Assembly (NCBI GenBank): GCA_965183885.1
Contig: OZ238992.1
Location: forward strand, 310,001 to 374,000
DNA length: 64,000 bases
Direction of reading: 5' to 3'
DNA from: UWMA-0277 sp965183885
GTDB lineage: Bacteria > Bacteroidota > Bacteroidia > Flavobacteriales > BACL11
Shown: positions 44,813-53,376 of the stretch, one piece after another
Layout: each line of letters begins with the position of its first letter
How positions within the stretch are numbered: position 1 is the stretch's first letter
Notes under the pieces: model-generated
Databases searched by the model: none
What the model was told of the DNA's origin: nothing
The model's input: only the letters and a program-made list of their open reading frames with translations
Position numbers and translations under genes: made by a program

Positions 44813-47743
44813 TTAGTATGCAAATACATCCTCTAAAGTTAAGTGTTTTATTTCTCCATATTCACTTAACACTTCTAAGTCTAAATCACCTTTAGAACCC
44901 AAAACCATAACCACTCTACTACCGCTAGCAATATGTGTGCTATGGAAATTTAATAGATCATCCATAGTAAAGTCTTGCACTTGCTTATAAACATCAGCTC
45001 TAACATCAGTACCTACTCCTCTTTTTTGAGCTTGTTCATATTCATTTAAAACCTTAGATTTTGTAATTCTTTCTGTTCTTATTTTTTGCACAATCCCTTC
45101 TCTAGCATTATCCATATTTGTTACTGCTTGAGGCATAGTATTAAGCAATTCAGTCATCCCTACCATTGCTTCAGACAACTTATCTGCTTGAGTACCTATG
45201 TAACTCATTAAATAATGTGATTCATTCATTTTTCTTGGGACTGTATATGTACTATATACTGAATAAGCCAATGCTTTAGACTCTCTCATTTCTTGGAAAA
45301 CAATTGAACTCATTCCTCCTCCAAAGTACTCATTATGAAATTTAATAATAGGATATTCTTCCATATTTAACTTATCTCCTTTAGCAAGCATCATTACTTC
45401 TGCTTGTTTCATATCGTAATCTACTACATACACTACAGGCTTATCCATAGTACTTTCAACAAAAATTGTTTTTTCAGGGACAGGAAGTAAACCACTAGTA
45501 TTAGTATGTAATGACTCCATTTGCTCAGCTACTTTCTCCATGCTCTCTGGTCCATAATATAATATCCTATGCTCGTAAGTAGTTAAATTATGAATTAAGT
45601 CTAACAACTCTGCTGCAGTCACATTGTTCAACTCTTCTTCCGACAAAACATTTGTAAAAGATGAATTTGAACCGTACTTAGCATAATTACCCATTGCTTT
45701 CCAAAGTATAACTTGCTTGTTTAATTTTGCATCAGCTCTATTTTTAAGCACTGTTAATTTTAAATTTTCTAAAGCTGCTTCATCAGCAACAGCCCCTGCT
45801 AATATTCTTTCAAATAAAGCAACTGATTCATCAAAGTTATCTACTAAACCACTTAAAGTAACCTGCACTCTATCTGCATTACAACTTACTGATAATTCAC
45901 AACCTAATTTATAAAATTCTTCCTCTTTCTTACTAGGGGATAAATCAGCTGTTCCTAAATATTTTAAATAATCAACAGCTAACTTTAATCTATTATCATT
46001 ATCGTTACCCATATCAAATATATAGTTCAGTTTGAACCTTTCATTTTCAGTATTCTCTTTATAAACCATAGGAACATCTCCAATAGTTGTTTTTTGAATA
46101 TCATTTTCAAAATCTAAAAATACAGGCTCAATATTTACAGCTTCCTGAGCTAATAAATCAGCTAAAAATGGAGACTGATCTTCACGATTTACAGATACTG
46201 GAGTAATTGTTGGTTTTGTAACCTTCATTACTGAAGTATCCTCTCCGTTTCTTTTATAAACTACCACATAATTATCTGCATATTTTGCATTTGCAAAGTC
46301 AATAATATCTTGCTTAGTTACTTTCTCTAGTTCCTTCATCTCATTTTGATGATCTTCCCAAGAAATACCTAAAGTAAATGCATCTACAAATTCATTTGCT
46401 CTACCATCATTACTTTCTAGTTTTTCAATCTGACTTAATTTTAAATCAGAAATAATTGCAGGCACTAACCAGTCAGGAAAATTCCCTGCTTTTACCTCTT
46501 CAATTTGAGCTAATAATAAATCTTTTACCTCTTCAAGAGTTTGTCCTGGCTTTGCACTACCATAAAACCCGTGCATAGAATAGTCTTGCAACACATATGG
46601 GAAGCAGCCCCCTCCAATTAATCTTTGTGCTTGATTTAAGTTCAAATCAATTAAACCAGCTGCCGAATTAGAAAGTACCATATCCATCATCGTTAACATC
46701 TTAGCATCTTCAGTATTTGCTCCACCTAACCTAAATCCTAAATAAATACGCTCTGCTTCAGGACCATACACTTCTTTTACAACAGGAGCTGCAATTGGCT
46801 CTTCAGCAATTACCTCAAAAGTAGGATCTTCTTTTCTTTCAAAGCTTCCCCAATACTTATTAATTAAAAGAATTGTCTCATCATAATCAAAGTCACCTGA
46901 CAAACAAATTGCCATATTATTTGGCACATAATATTTATTAAAATACTTTCTTATTTCAGTTAATGACGGATTTTTTAAATGCTCAACAGTACCAATAGTA
47001 GTTTGCTGACCATACTGATGTACAGGAAACAAACCATCAAGAAGTGCTTCAAACATTTTTCTTCCATCACTATCTAGCCCCCTATTCTTTTCTTCATATA
47101 CAGCTTCTAACTCAGTATGGAACAATCTAAAAACAGGAAAACGAAAACGTTCAGATTCTAGCTTTAACCACTTTTCCATTTGGTTAGACGGAATATCATT
47201 TATATAAACTGTTTTTTCATTTGAAGTATAAGCATTAGTTCCTTTAGCCCCAATACCACTTACCATTTTATCGTATTCATTAGCAATAGCAAATTTAGCT
47301 GCCTCACCAGATACTGAGTCAATCTGAGCCCATACTCTATCTCTATTTTCAACATCATCCATATCAATAGAACGATATTCTTCATAAAGAGCCTCAATCT
47401 TATTTAACATTGGCTCTTCTTTTGCATAATCTAATGAACCATATACATTAGTACCTTTAAATAACATATGTTCTAAGTAATGTGCCAAACCTGTTGCATC
47501 AGCAGGATCATTTTTACTCCCTGCACGAACTGCAATATTCGTTTGTACCCTTGGTGCATCAGCATAAGCTGTAAGATATACTTTTAAACCATTATCAAGA
47601 GTATAGATTCTTGCGCCTAAAGGATCATTTGCAACAGTTTCATAATTATTTTCAATTTTATTCATTTCTTTTTTTGCATTTATTGTGAAATAGATTCCTG
47701 CCGCTACTACTAGCACAATTGTTAAAATTTGTTTTGGTTTCAT
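44813..47743 (-). CDS. M16 family zinc peptidase (insulinase/pitrilysin-like), membrane-anchored
   Basis: A 976-residue protease with two tandem M16 halves. An N-terminal hydrophobic segment (residues 6-21) is probably an uncleaved anchor facing the periplasm; no lipobox is seen. The inverted zinc motif HxxEH is HYLEH at residues 88-92, with the third ligand Glu in LEAVYEEKNR near residue 215. The second half (from about 500) lacks the motif and serves as the substrate-chamber partner (R/Y pair region SKALAYSVYSTYTVPRK). The substrate is unknown; peptides are expected. It lies 17 nt after dnaX and shares its promoter. Confidence 0.9.
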   Translation of the reverse strand: MKPKQILTIVLVVAAGIYFTINAKKEMNKIENNYETVANDPLGARIYTLDNGLKVYLTAYADAPRVQTNIAVRAGSKNDPADATGLAHYLEHMLFKGTNVYGSLDYAKEEPMLNKIEALYEEYRSIDMDDVENRDRVWAQIDSVSGEAAKFAIANEYDKMVSGIGAKGTNAYTSNEKTVYINDIPSNQMEKWLKLESERFRFPVFRLFHTELEAVYEEKNRGLDSDGRKMFEALLDGLFPVHQYGQQTTIGTVEHLKNPSLTEIRKYFNKYYVPNNMAICLSGDFDYDETILLINKYWGSFERKEDPTFEVIAEEPIAAPVVKEVYGPEAERIYLGFRLGGANTEDAKMLTMMDMVLSNSAAGLIDLNLNQAQRLIGGGCFPYVLQDYSMHGFYGSAKPGQTLEEVKDLLLAQIEEVKAGNFPDWLVPAIISDLKLSQIEKLESNDGRANEFVDAFTLGISWEDHQNEMKELEKVTKQDIIDFANAKYADNYVVVYKRNGEDTSVMKVTKPTITPVSVNREDQSPFLADLLAQEAVNIEPVFLDFENDIQKTTIGDVPMVYKENTENERFKLNYIFDMGNDNDNRLKLAVDYLKYLGTADLSPSKKEEEFYKLGCELSVSCNADRVQVTLSGLVDNFDESVALFERILAGAVADEAALENLKLTVLKNRADAKLNKQVILWKAMGNYAKYGSNSSFTNVLSEEELNNVTAAELLDLIHNLTTYEHRILYYGPESMEKVAEQMESLHTNTSGLLPVPEKTIFVESTMDKPVVYVVDYDMKQAEVMMLAKGDKLNMEEYPIIKFHNEYFGGGMSSIVFQEMRESKALAYSVYSTYTVPRKMNESHYLMSYIGTQADKLSEAMVGMTELLNTMPQAVTNMDNAREGIVQKIRTERITKSKVLNEYEQAQKRGVGTDVRADVYKQVQDFTMDDLLNFHSTHIASGSRVVMVLGSKGDLDLEVLSEYGEIKHLTLEDVFAY

Positions 47744-47760
47744 ATTTATTATTTTAGTTA

Positions 47761-49497
47761 TTAATAATCAGGGTCAAGTCCTAACTTAACTCTAAGCGTT
47801 TCTAAATGTGGATTCTCCTCCATCATTTTTGCAAATTTATCTTTGTTTGTATAAGGTATATTACTTTTCTTTCCTTCAATTACTTTTGTAATCACCTCAA
47901 CATAATCATTTTCTAATTTATTCCTTAGAAGCTCCAAAATTACATATTTCTCATCTACTAACATCTCTACTTGAGAGCTATTGCTTAAAGGAAGTTCAAT
48001 CTCAAAATTATCTTTTAGAACTGGAGGATGAACTCCTAATGTAATACTCAAGTTTGACTTTCCTTGCTCTTTCATGTACACAATTACTTCTTTCCAAGCC
48101 TTTAACATCTTAGTTCCTGAAAACGCTGTACTTCTTAGTTTTGAAACATCTACTTCCTCCTCCCCTTGCTCCTTGCTTTCGTTAATCTGATTAAAAGCAG
48201 CTGATATCGAAATCGTTTTAGATTTCTTTTTTACCCCAGCCAAAGCAATTTTTACAACTGGCTTTGGCTTAAACTCTTCCACAACCTTTTTATCTATCTT
48301 CGGCTTATTTATGCTTATTTTTGGCTTTTTTTCATCCAAAAATACTGTTTCAGCTCCTTTTTTACTGACTACGAAACTTTTAGGGCTTTTTTTTTCAGCC
48401 CCTTGAAAATTTATTGATGAGATTCGCATTAGCGTAAGTTCCACTAATAGGCGTTTATTGTTTGATGTTTTATATTGCACATCACACTCATTACAAAGAC
48501 TTAAAGCAGCAACTAAGAAAGATAACTCACAAGCTTTAGCCTGCTCCAAATATCTTGCTTGCAAAGCTTCCCCCTTTTCTAATAATGCAATAGTAGCAGC
48601 ATCCTTAGAAACTAATAAATCTCTAAGATGTTCAGCTAATCCATTAATAAAATGATGTCCTTCAAAACCATTATCTAATATTTCATTAAATAGATTTAAT
48701 AATCCATTTATATCATTTTTTAATAATGCCTGAGTAACCTTAAAATAATAATCATAATCCAATATATTAAGATGCTCAATTACTCCTTGGTAAGTTAATT
48801 GCTTTTCAGAAAAACTAGCCAACCTATCAAAAAGAGACAAAGAATCACGCATAGCTCCATCAGCCTTTTGAGCTATTAAATGTAAGGCTTCCTGCTCTGC
48901 ATTTATACCCTCACTTTTTGCTACAAATGATAAATGATTAGAAATATCAGCAACACCTACTCTTTTAAAATCAAAGATTTGACATCTAGAAAGTATTGTT
49001 GGAATAATTTTATGTTTTTCAGTAGTTGCTAAAATAAACTTAGCATGCTTAGGAGGCTCTTCTAATGTTTTCAAGAAAGCATTAAATGCTTGAGCTGACA
49101 ACATGTGTACCTCATCAATAATATAAATATTATAAACTCCTACCTGTGGAGCAAAGCGAACCTGATCAACTAACTTCCTAATATCATCAACTGAATTATT
49201 AGATGCCGCATCAAGTTCATGCACATTAAAAGAACTGCTTTCGTTAAATGATTTACAAGAAACACACTCATTACAAGCTTCTACATTATCACTTATATTT
49301 TCACAGTTAATAGTTTTTGCCAAAATACGAGCACAAGATGTTTTCCCCACCCCTCTTGGCCCACAAAATAAAAATGATTGTGCTAATTGATTACTTTTAA
49401 TTGCATTTTTCAAAGTCGAGGTAATTGCCGATTGCCCTACAACAGCATCAAAAGTTGAAGGTCGGTATTTCCTAGCAGAAACGATAAAATCACTCAT
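47761..49497 (-). CDS. dnaX: DNA polymerase III subunit gamma/tau
   Basis: The clamp-loader ATPase of the replicative polymerase. It has 578 residues. Walker A is FCGPRGVGKTSCARILA near residue 47. The zinc-binding Cys cluster (CENISDN..CNECVSC) is near residues 66-85, then DEVHMLSAQAFNAFLKTLEE and the SRC sensor motif LSRCQIFDF. From about residue 370 a Lys/Ser/Pro-rich linker leads to a tau-like C-terminal domain. It heads an operon with the M16 peptidase gene. Confidence 0.95.
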   Translation of the reverse strand: MSDFIVSARKYRPSTFDAVVGQSAITSTLKNAIKSNQLAQSFLFCGPRGVGKTSCARILAKTINCENISDNVEACNECVSCKSFNESSSFNVHELDAASNNSVDDIRKLVDQVRFAPQVGVYNIYIIDEVHMLSAQAFNAFLKTLEEPPKHAKFILATTEKHKIIPTILSRCQIFDFKRVGVADISNHLSFVAKSEGINAEQEALHLIAQKADGAMRDSLSLFDRLASFSEKQLTYQGVIEHLNILDYDYYFKVTQALLKNDINGLLNLFNEILDNGFEGHHFINGLAEHLRDLLVSKDAATIALLEKGEALQARYLEQAKACELSFLVAALSLCNECDVQYKTSNNKRLLVELTLMRISSINFQGAEKKSPKSFVVSKKGAETVFLDEKKPKISINKPKIDKKVVEEFKPKPVVKIALAGVKKKSKTISISAAFNQINESKEQGEEEVDVSKLRSTAFSGTKMLKAWKEVIVYMKEQGKSNLSITLGVHPPVLKDNFEIELPLSNSSQVEMLVDEKYVILELLRNKLENDYVEVITKVIEGKKSNIPYTNKDKFAKMMEENPHLETLRVKLGLDPDY

Positions 49498-49523
49498 TAT
49501 AATTCAATATTAAAAAAGAGCTA

Positions 49524-49531
49524 CAAAGCTA
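49524..49531 (-). promoter_or_regulatory. -7 promoter box of the dnaX-M16 operon
   Basis: The minus strand reads TAGCTTTG (TAnnTTTG), 26 nt upstream of the dnaX ATG. Confidence 0.5.
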
Positions 49532-49585
49532 ACATTTCTATTAAGATAAGCTCAAAATATTATTTCAAATTAAAAAAGAAATGTA

Positions 49586-49617
49586 TTTGCATAGTATTGA
49601 ATGTTTTATTAAATTTG
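49586..49617 (+). promoter_or_regulatory. Promoter of rpsF-rpsR-rplI (-33 and -7 elements)
   Basis: TTTG (49586-49589), a 20-nt spacer, then TAAATTTG (49610-49617): both elements match the Bacteroidota promoter consensus with ideal spacing. The rpsF ATG is 36 nt further on. This is the clearest two-element promoter in the window. Confidence 0.7.
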
Positions 49618-49653
49618 CCGCCCGTAAAAAATTATTAATTAAAACAAAACTAG

Positions 49654-50001
49654 ATGACTACTTACGAAACTGTTTTCATTATGAATCCCGTTTTATCTGA
49701 AGACCAGGTAAAGGAGACAGTAAAGAAATTTGTTGACCACATTAAGGACAACAAAGGAAAGATCACCAATGAAGAAAATTGGGGCTTAAAAAAATTAAGA
49801 TACACTATCCAAAAGAAAAAAACAGGTTTTTACTACCTGATTGAATTTCAAGCTGATGGAAAAATCATTAACGATTTTGAAGTTGAGTTTAAAAGAGATG
49901 AGCGTGTTATCAGATGGCAAACAGTTAAATTAGAGAAATTCTCTTTAGCTTATGCTGATAGAAGAAAAAAGAAATTAAGTACTAACGCAAAAGCTGAATA
50001 A
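49654..50001 (+). CDS. rpsF: 30S ribosomal protein S6
   Basis: A small-subunit protein that binds 16S rRNA with S18. It has 115 residues. Signatures are YETVFIMNPVLSEDQV at the N-terminus, NWGLKKLRYTIQKKKTGFYY in the middle and DERVIRWQTVKLE near residue 85. The first gene of the rpsF-rpsR-rplI operon; the gap to rpsR is 2 nt. Confidence 0.97.
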   Translation: MTTYETVFIMNPVLSEDQVKETVKKFVDHIKDNKGKITNEENWGLKKLRYTIQKKKTGFYYLIEFQADGKIINDFEVEFKRDERVIRWQTVKLEKFSLAYADRRKKKLSTNAKAE

Positions 50002-50003
50002 TC

Positions 50004-50273
50004 ATGGGAAATAAAACAGATATCAAATATTTATCTCCAGTAGATATTGAATTAAAACAACAAAATAAATATTGTCGTTTTAAAAAAATGGGAATTGATT
50101 ATATCGATTACAAAGACCCTGAATTTTTAATGCGTTTTTTAAATGAACAAGGAAAAATTTTACCAAGAAGAATTACTGGTAACTCATTAAAATTCCAAAG
50201 AAGATTAGCCGTAGCAGTAAAAAGAGCAAGACAAATCGCTCTTTTACCTTACGTAGCTGATAATTTGAAATAA
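50004..50273 (+). CDS. rpsR: 30S ribosomal protein S18
   Basis: A small-subunit protein and partner of S6, 89 residues. CRFKKMGIDYIDYKDPEFL and the C-terminal KILPRRITGNSLKFQRRLAV are diagnostic, followed by a basic helix (AVKRARQIALLPYV). It lies between rpsF and rplI with gaps of 2 and 18 nt. Confidence 0.97.
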   Translation: MGNKTDIKYLSPVDIELKQQNKYCRFKKMGIDYIDYKDPEFLMRFLNEQGKILPRRITGNSLKFQRRLAVAVKRARQIALLPYVADNLK

Positions 50274-50291
50274 TCTTAAAAAGATAAGGAA

Positions 50292-50735
50292 ATGGATATT
50301 ATATTAAAAGAAAACGTTGAGAAATTAGGTTTCAAAAATGAAATCGTCTCAGTAAAAAATGGTTATGGAAGAAACTTTCTTATTCCTAAAGGATTAGGGA
50401 TATTAGCTACTGAATCAGCTGTAAAAGTTTTAAACGAAAACCTAAAACAACAAGCACAAAAAGAAGCCACAGCAGTTGCTGCTGCTGAAAAAGTTGCTAA
50501 AACTTTACCTACATTAGAAATTGTTCTTAAAGCAAAAGTTGCTGAAGGAGGAACTAAATTATTTGGTTCTGTAAAAACAAGTCAATTTACTGATGCTTTA
50601 GCTGCTCTAGGACACGACTTAGATTCAAGCTTTGTAAAACTTACTTCTATTAAAGAATTAGGAAACTATGAAGCTGATGTAAGACTACACAGAACTGTAA
50701 GTATTAGCGTACCGTTTAAAGTTATTGCTGAATAA
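50292..50735 (+). CDS. rplI: 50S ribosomal protein L9
   Basis: A large-subunit protein, 147 residues. The N-terminal domain has KENVEKLGFKNEIVSVKNGY and GRNFLIPKGLGILAT. A long connecting helix (AQKEATAVAAAEKVAKT) leads to the C-terminal domain (AEGGTKLFGSVKTSQFTDAL). It is the last gene of the operon and is followed by a terminator. Confidence 0.97.
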   Translation: MDIILKENVEKLGFKNEIVSVKNGYGRNFLIPKGLGILATESAVKVLNENLKQQAQKEATAVAAAEKVAKTLPTLEIVLKAKVAEGGTKLFGSVKTSQFTDALAALGHDLDSSFVKLTSIKELGNYEADVRLHRTVSISVPFKVIAE

Positions 50736-50760
50736 GGTAATTACAACATATTAAAAATAA

Positions 50761-50786
50761 AAAAGCCGAGCAAATGCTCGGCTTTT
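50761..50786 (+). terminator. Rho-independent terminator of rplI operon
   Basis: Perfect 10-bp stem AAAAGCCGAG / CTCGGCTTTT with a 6-nt loop, followed by T. Stem sequence and loop length are the same as in the icd terminator at 42485-42510. Confidence 0.9.
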
Positions 50787-50825
50787 TTATTGCCTTTTTT
50801 CAGCTTAAATATCGACTCAAATTAT

Positions 50826-50833
50826 TACATTTG
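50826..50833 (+). promoter_or_regulatory. -7 promoter box for aconitase
   Basis: TACATTTG (TAnnTTTG), 28 nt upstream of the ATG at 50862. Confidence 0.5.
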
Positions 50834-50861
50834 CAACCCTATTTAAAACAAAAAACATACT

Positions 50862-53129
50862 ATGGCATTTGACATTGAAATGATTAAAAAGGTATACAAA
50901 AGATACCCTAATACAGTTGCTGCTGCAAGGCAAATAACAAACAAGCCTTTAACACTATCTGAAAAGATATTATACACACACCTTTGGGACGGAACAAGCA
51001 ATACTGCTTTTAAAAGAGGTGAAGATTACGTTGATTTTGCTCCAGATAGAGTAGCAATGCAAGATGCTACTGCTCAAATGGCTTTATTACAATTTATGCA
51101 AGCAGGAAAAAGTAAAGTTGCAGTACCTTCTACAGCTCATGCCGATCACTTAATACAAGCAAAGCTTGGAGCAAGCAAAGATTTACAAGAAGGAATTAAT
51201 CAGAACAATGAAGTGTTTAATTTCTTAAGCTCAGTATGTAACAAATATGGAATTGGATTCTGGAAGCCAGGAGCAGGAATTATTCACCAAGTAGTATTAG
51301 AGAACTATGCATTCCCTGGAGGAATGATGATAGGTACTGACTCTCATACTGTAAATGCTGGAGGTTTAGGGATGGTTGCTATTGGTGTAGGTGGTGCTGA
51401 TGCTGTTGATGTTATGGCAGGAATGCCTTGGGAACTAAAATTTCCAAAATTAATAGGTGTTAAATTAACAGGAAAACTAAATGGATGGACAGCTCCAAAA
51501 GATGTAATACTTAAAGTTGCAGGGATTGTATCTGCAAAAGGAGGTACAGGAGCAATTGTAGAATACTTTGGGGAAGGAGCTACTTCATTATCAGCTACAG
51601 GAAAAGGAACTATCTGTAATATGGGTGCTGAGATAGGTGCTACTACCTCAACATTTGGCTATGACGAAAGTATAGAAAGATATTTAAGAGCAACAGATAG
51701 AGATGATGTTGCTGATGCTGCAAATGAAATTAAAGAACATTTAACTGGAGATATAGAAGTTTACGCTAACCCAGAACAATATTTTGATCAAGTAATTGAG
51801 ATTAATTTATCTGAACTTACTCCTCACTTAAACGGACCATTTACTCCAGACTTAGCAACTCCAGTTGCTGACATGAAAGAAAAAGCTATTGCAAACGATT
51901 GGCCACTAGATGTAGAATGGGCACTTATCGGATCATGCACCAACTCTTCATATGAAGACTTAACAAGAGCAGCTTCTATTGTTGAAGATGCTGTTAGCAA
52001 AGGAATACAACCTAAAGCAATTTTAGGAATTAACCCAGGATCAGAGCAAGTAAGATACACTGCAGACAGAGATGGATTATTAGATACATTTAACAAATTT
52101 GAATCTACTAAAATATTTACAAATGCTTGTGGGCCTTGTATAGGACAATGGGACAGAGAAGGAGCTGAAAAACAAGAGAAAAACTCAATTGTTCATTCTT
52201 TTAACAGAAACTTTGCAAAACGTGCTGACGGAAACCCAAACACACATGCCTTTGTAGCTTCTCCAGAAATGGTAGCTGCTGTTGCAATATCAGGAAGATT
52301 AGATTTCAATCCTATAACAGATACTTTAACAAACGCTAATGGGGAACAAGTAAAGCTTAGCGAACCAAAAGGACATGAATTACCTCCTAATGGATTTGCA
52401 GTAGAAGACAATGGATACCAAGCTCCAGCTGAAGATGGAAGTGGAATTGAAGTAGTAGTAAGCCCTGACTCTAACAGATTACAATTACTTTCTCCTTTTA
52501 ATGCTTGGGACGGAAAGAATATTACAGGGGCTAAACTTTTAATTAAAGCTGAAGGAAAATGTACTACTGATCATATTTCTATGGCAGGACCTTGGTTAAG
52601 ATACAGAGGACACCTTGACAATATCTCAAACAATTGTTTAATTGGAGCCGTAAATGCTTTTGGAGGAAAGACAAATGCTGTAACCAATCAAATTGATGGA
52701 GCTGTTGATGAAGTACCTAATGTTGCAAGAAAATACAAAGCTGCTGGAATTACTTCAATTGTTGTTGGAGATCATAATTATGGAGAAGGGTCATCAAGAG
52801 AGCATGCTGCTATGGAACCAAGACACCTTGGAGTAATGGCCGTAATTGTAAAATCATTTGCTCGTATTCACGAAACAAACCTTAAGAAACAAGGAATGCT
52901 AGGTTTAACTTTTGTTAATGAATCAGACTATGATTTAATAAAAGAAGATGACACTTTCAACTTTATTGACTTAAGTGATTTTTCAGAAGGAAAACAGCTT
53001 ACTTTAGAAGCTATTCACACCAACGGAACAACTGATACTATCCTATTAAACCACACTTACAATCAAGCTCAAATTGATTGGTTTAAAGCCGGGTCAGCTC
53101 TTAATTTAATTAAACAACAGAATTCTTAA
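50862..53129 (+). CDS. Aconitate hydratase (mitochondrial-type)
   Basis: A [4Fe-4S] enzyme converting citrate to isocitrate in the TCA cycle. It has 755 residues, the length of mitochondrial-type bacterial aconitases. The cluster Cys are in IGSCTNSSYEDL near residue 355 and TNACGPCIGQWDRE near residue 420. Other motifs are IGTDSHTVNAGGLGMVAIGV and the swivel-domain VVGDHNYGEGSSREHAAMEP near residue 640. It is a single gene between two terminators. Confidence 0.96.
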   Translation: MAFDIEMIKKVYKRYPNTVAAARQITNKPLTLSEKILYTHLWDGTSNTAFKRGEDYVDFAPDRVAMQDATAQMALLQFMQAGKSKVAVPSTAHADHLIQAKLGASKDLQEGINQNNEVFNFLSSVCNKYGIGFWKPGAGIIHQVVLENYAFPGGMMIGTDSHTVNAGGLGMVAIGVGGADAVDVMAGMPWELKFPKLIGVKLTGKLNGWTAPKDVILKVAGIVSAKGGTGAIVEYFGEGATSLSATGKGTICNMGAEIGATTSTFGYDESIERYLRATDRDDVADAANEIKEHLTGDIEVYANPEQYFDQVIEINLSELTPHLNGPFTPDLATPVADMKEKAIANDWPLDVEWALIGSCTNSSYEDLTRAASIVEDAVSKGIQPKAILGINPGSEQVRYTADRDGLLDTFNKFESTKIFTNACGPCIGQWDREGAEKQEKNSIVHSFNRNFAKRADGNPNTHAFVASPEMVAAVAISGRLDFNPITDTLTNANGEQVKLSEPKGHELPPNGFAVEDNGYQAPAEDGSGIEVVVSPDSNRLQLLSPFNAWDGKNITGAKLLIKAEGKCTTDHISMAGPWLRYRGHLDNISNNCLIGAVNAFGGKTNAVTNQIDGAVDEVPNVARKYKAAGITSIVVGDHNYGEGSSREHAAMEPRHLGVMAVIVKSFARIHETNLKKQGMLGLTFVNESDYDLIKEDDTFNFIDLSDFSEGKQLTLEAIHTNGTTDTILLNHTYNQAQIDWFKAGSALNLIKQQNS

Positions 53130-53151
53130 TAAATTCTAATACATAAAAATG

Positions 53152-53177
53152 AAAAGCCCATTTTTCAATGGGCTTTT
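53152..53177 (+). terminator. Rho-independent terminator of aconitase
   Basis: Stem AAAAGCCCAT / ATGGGCTTTT with a 6-nt loop (TTTTCA), followed by T's. It begins 22 nt after the stop codon. Confidence 0.88.
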
Positions 53178-53376
53178 TTATGCTTTTATTTTTAAGAGTG
53201 ATTATTTAAGCACTTCAAAAACAAATTCTTATTATCATTATTTTATTACTCCACCTCTAAGATTCTCACATCTTATCAAGCTTCTATTTTGAACGCATAA
53301 GTCTTAAAATCAACGAAGTAATAAGAATAATGTTTTTAAACTATCTTCGTATTCACGAACTAAAAACTATAAAGCT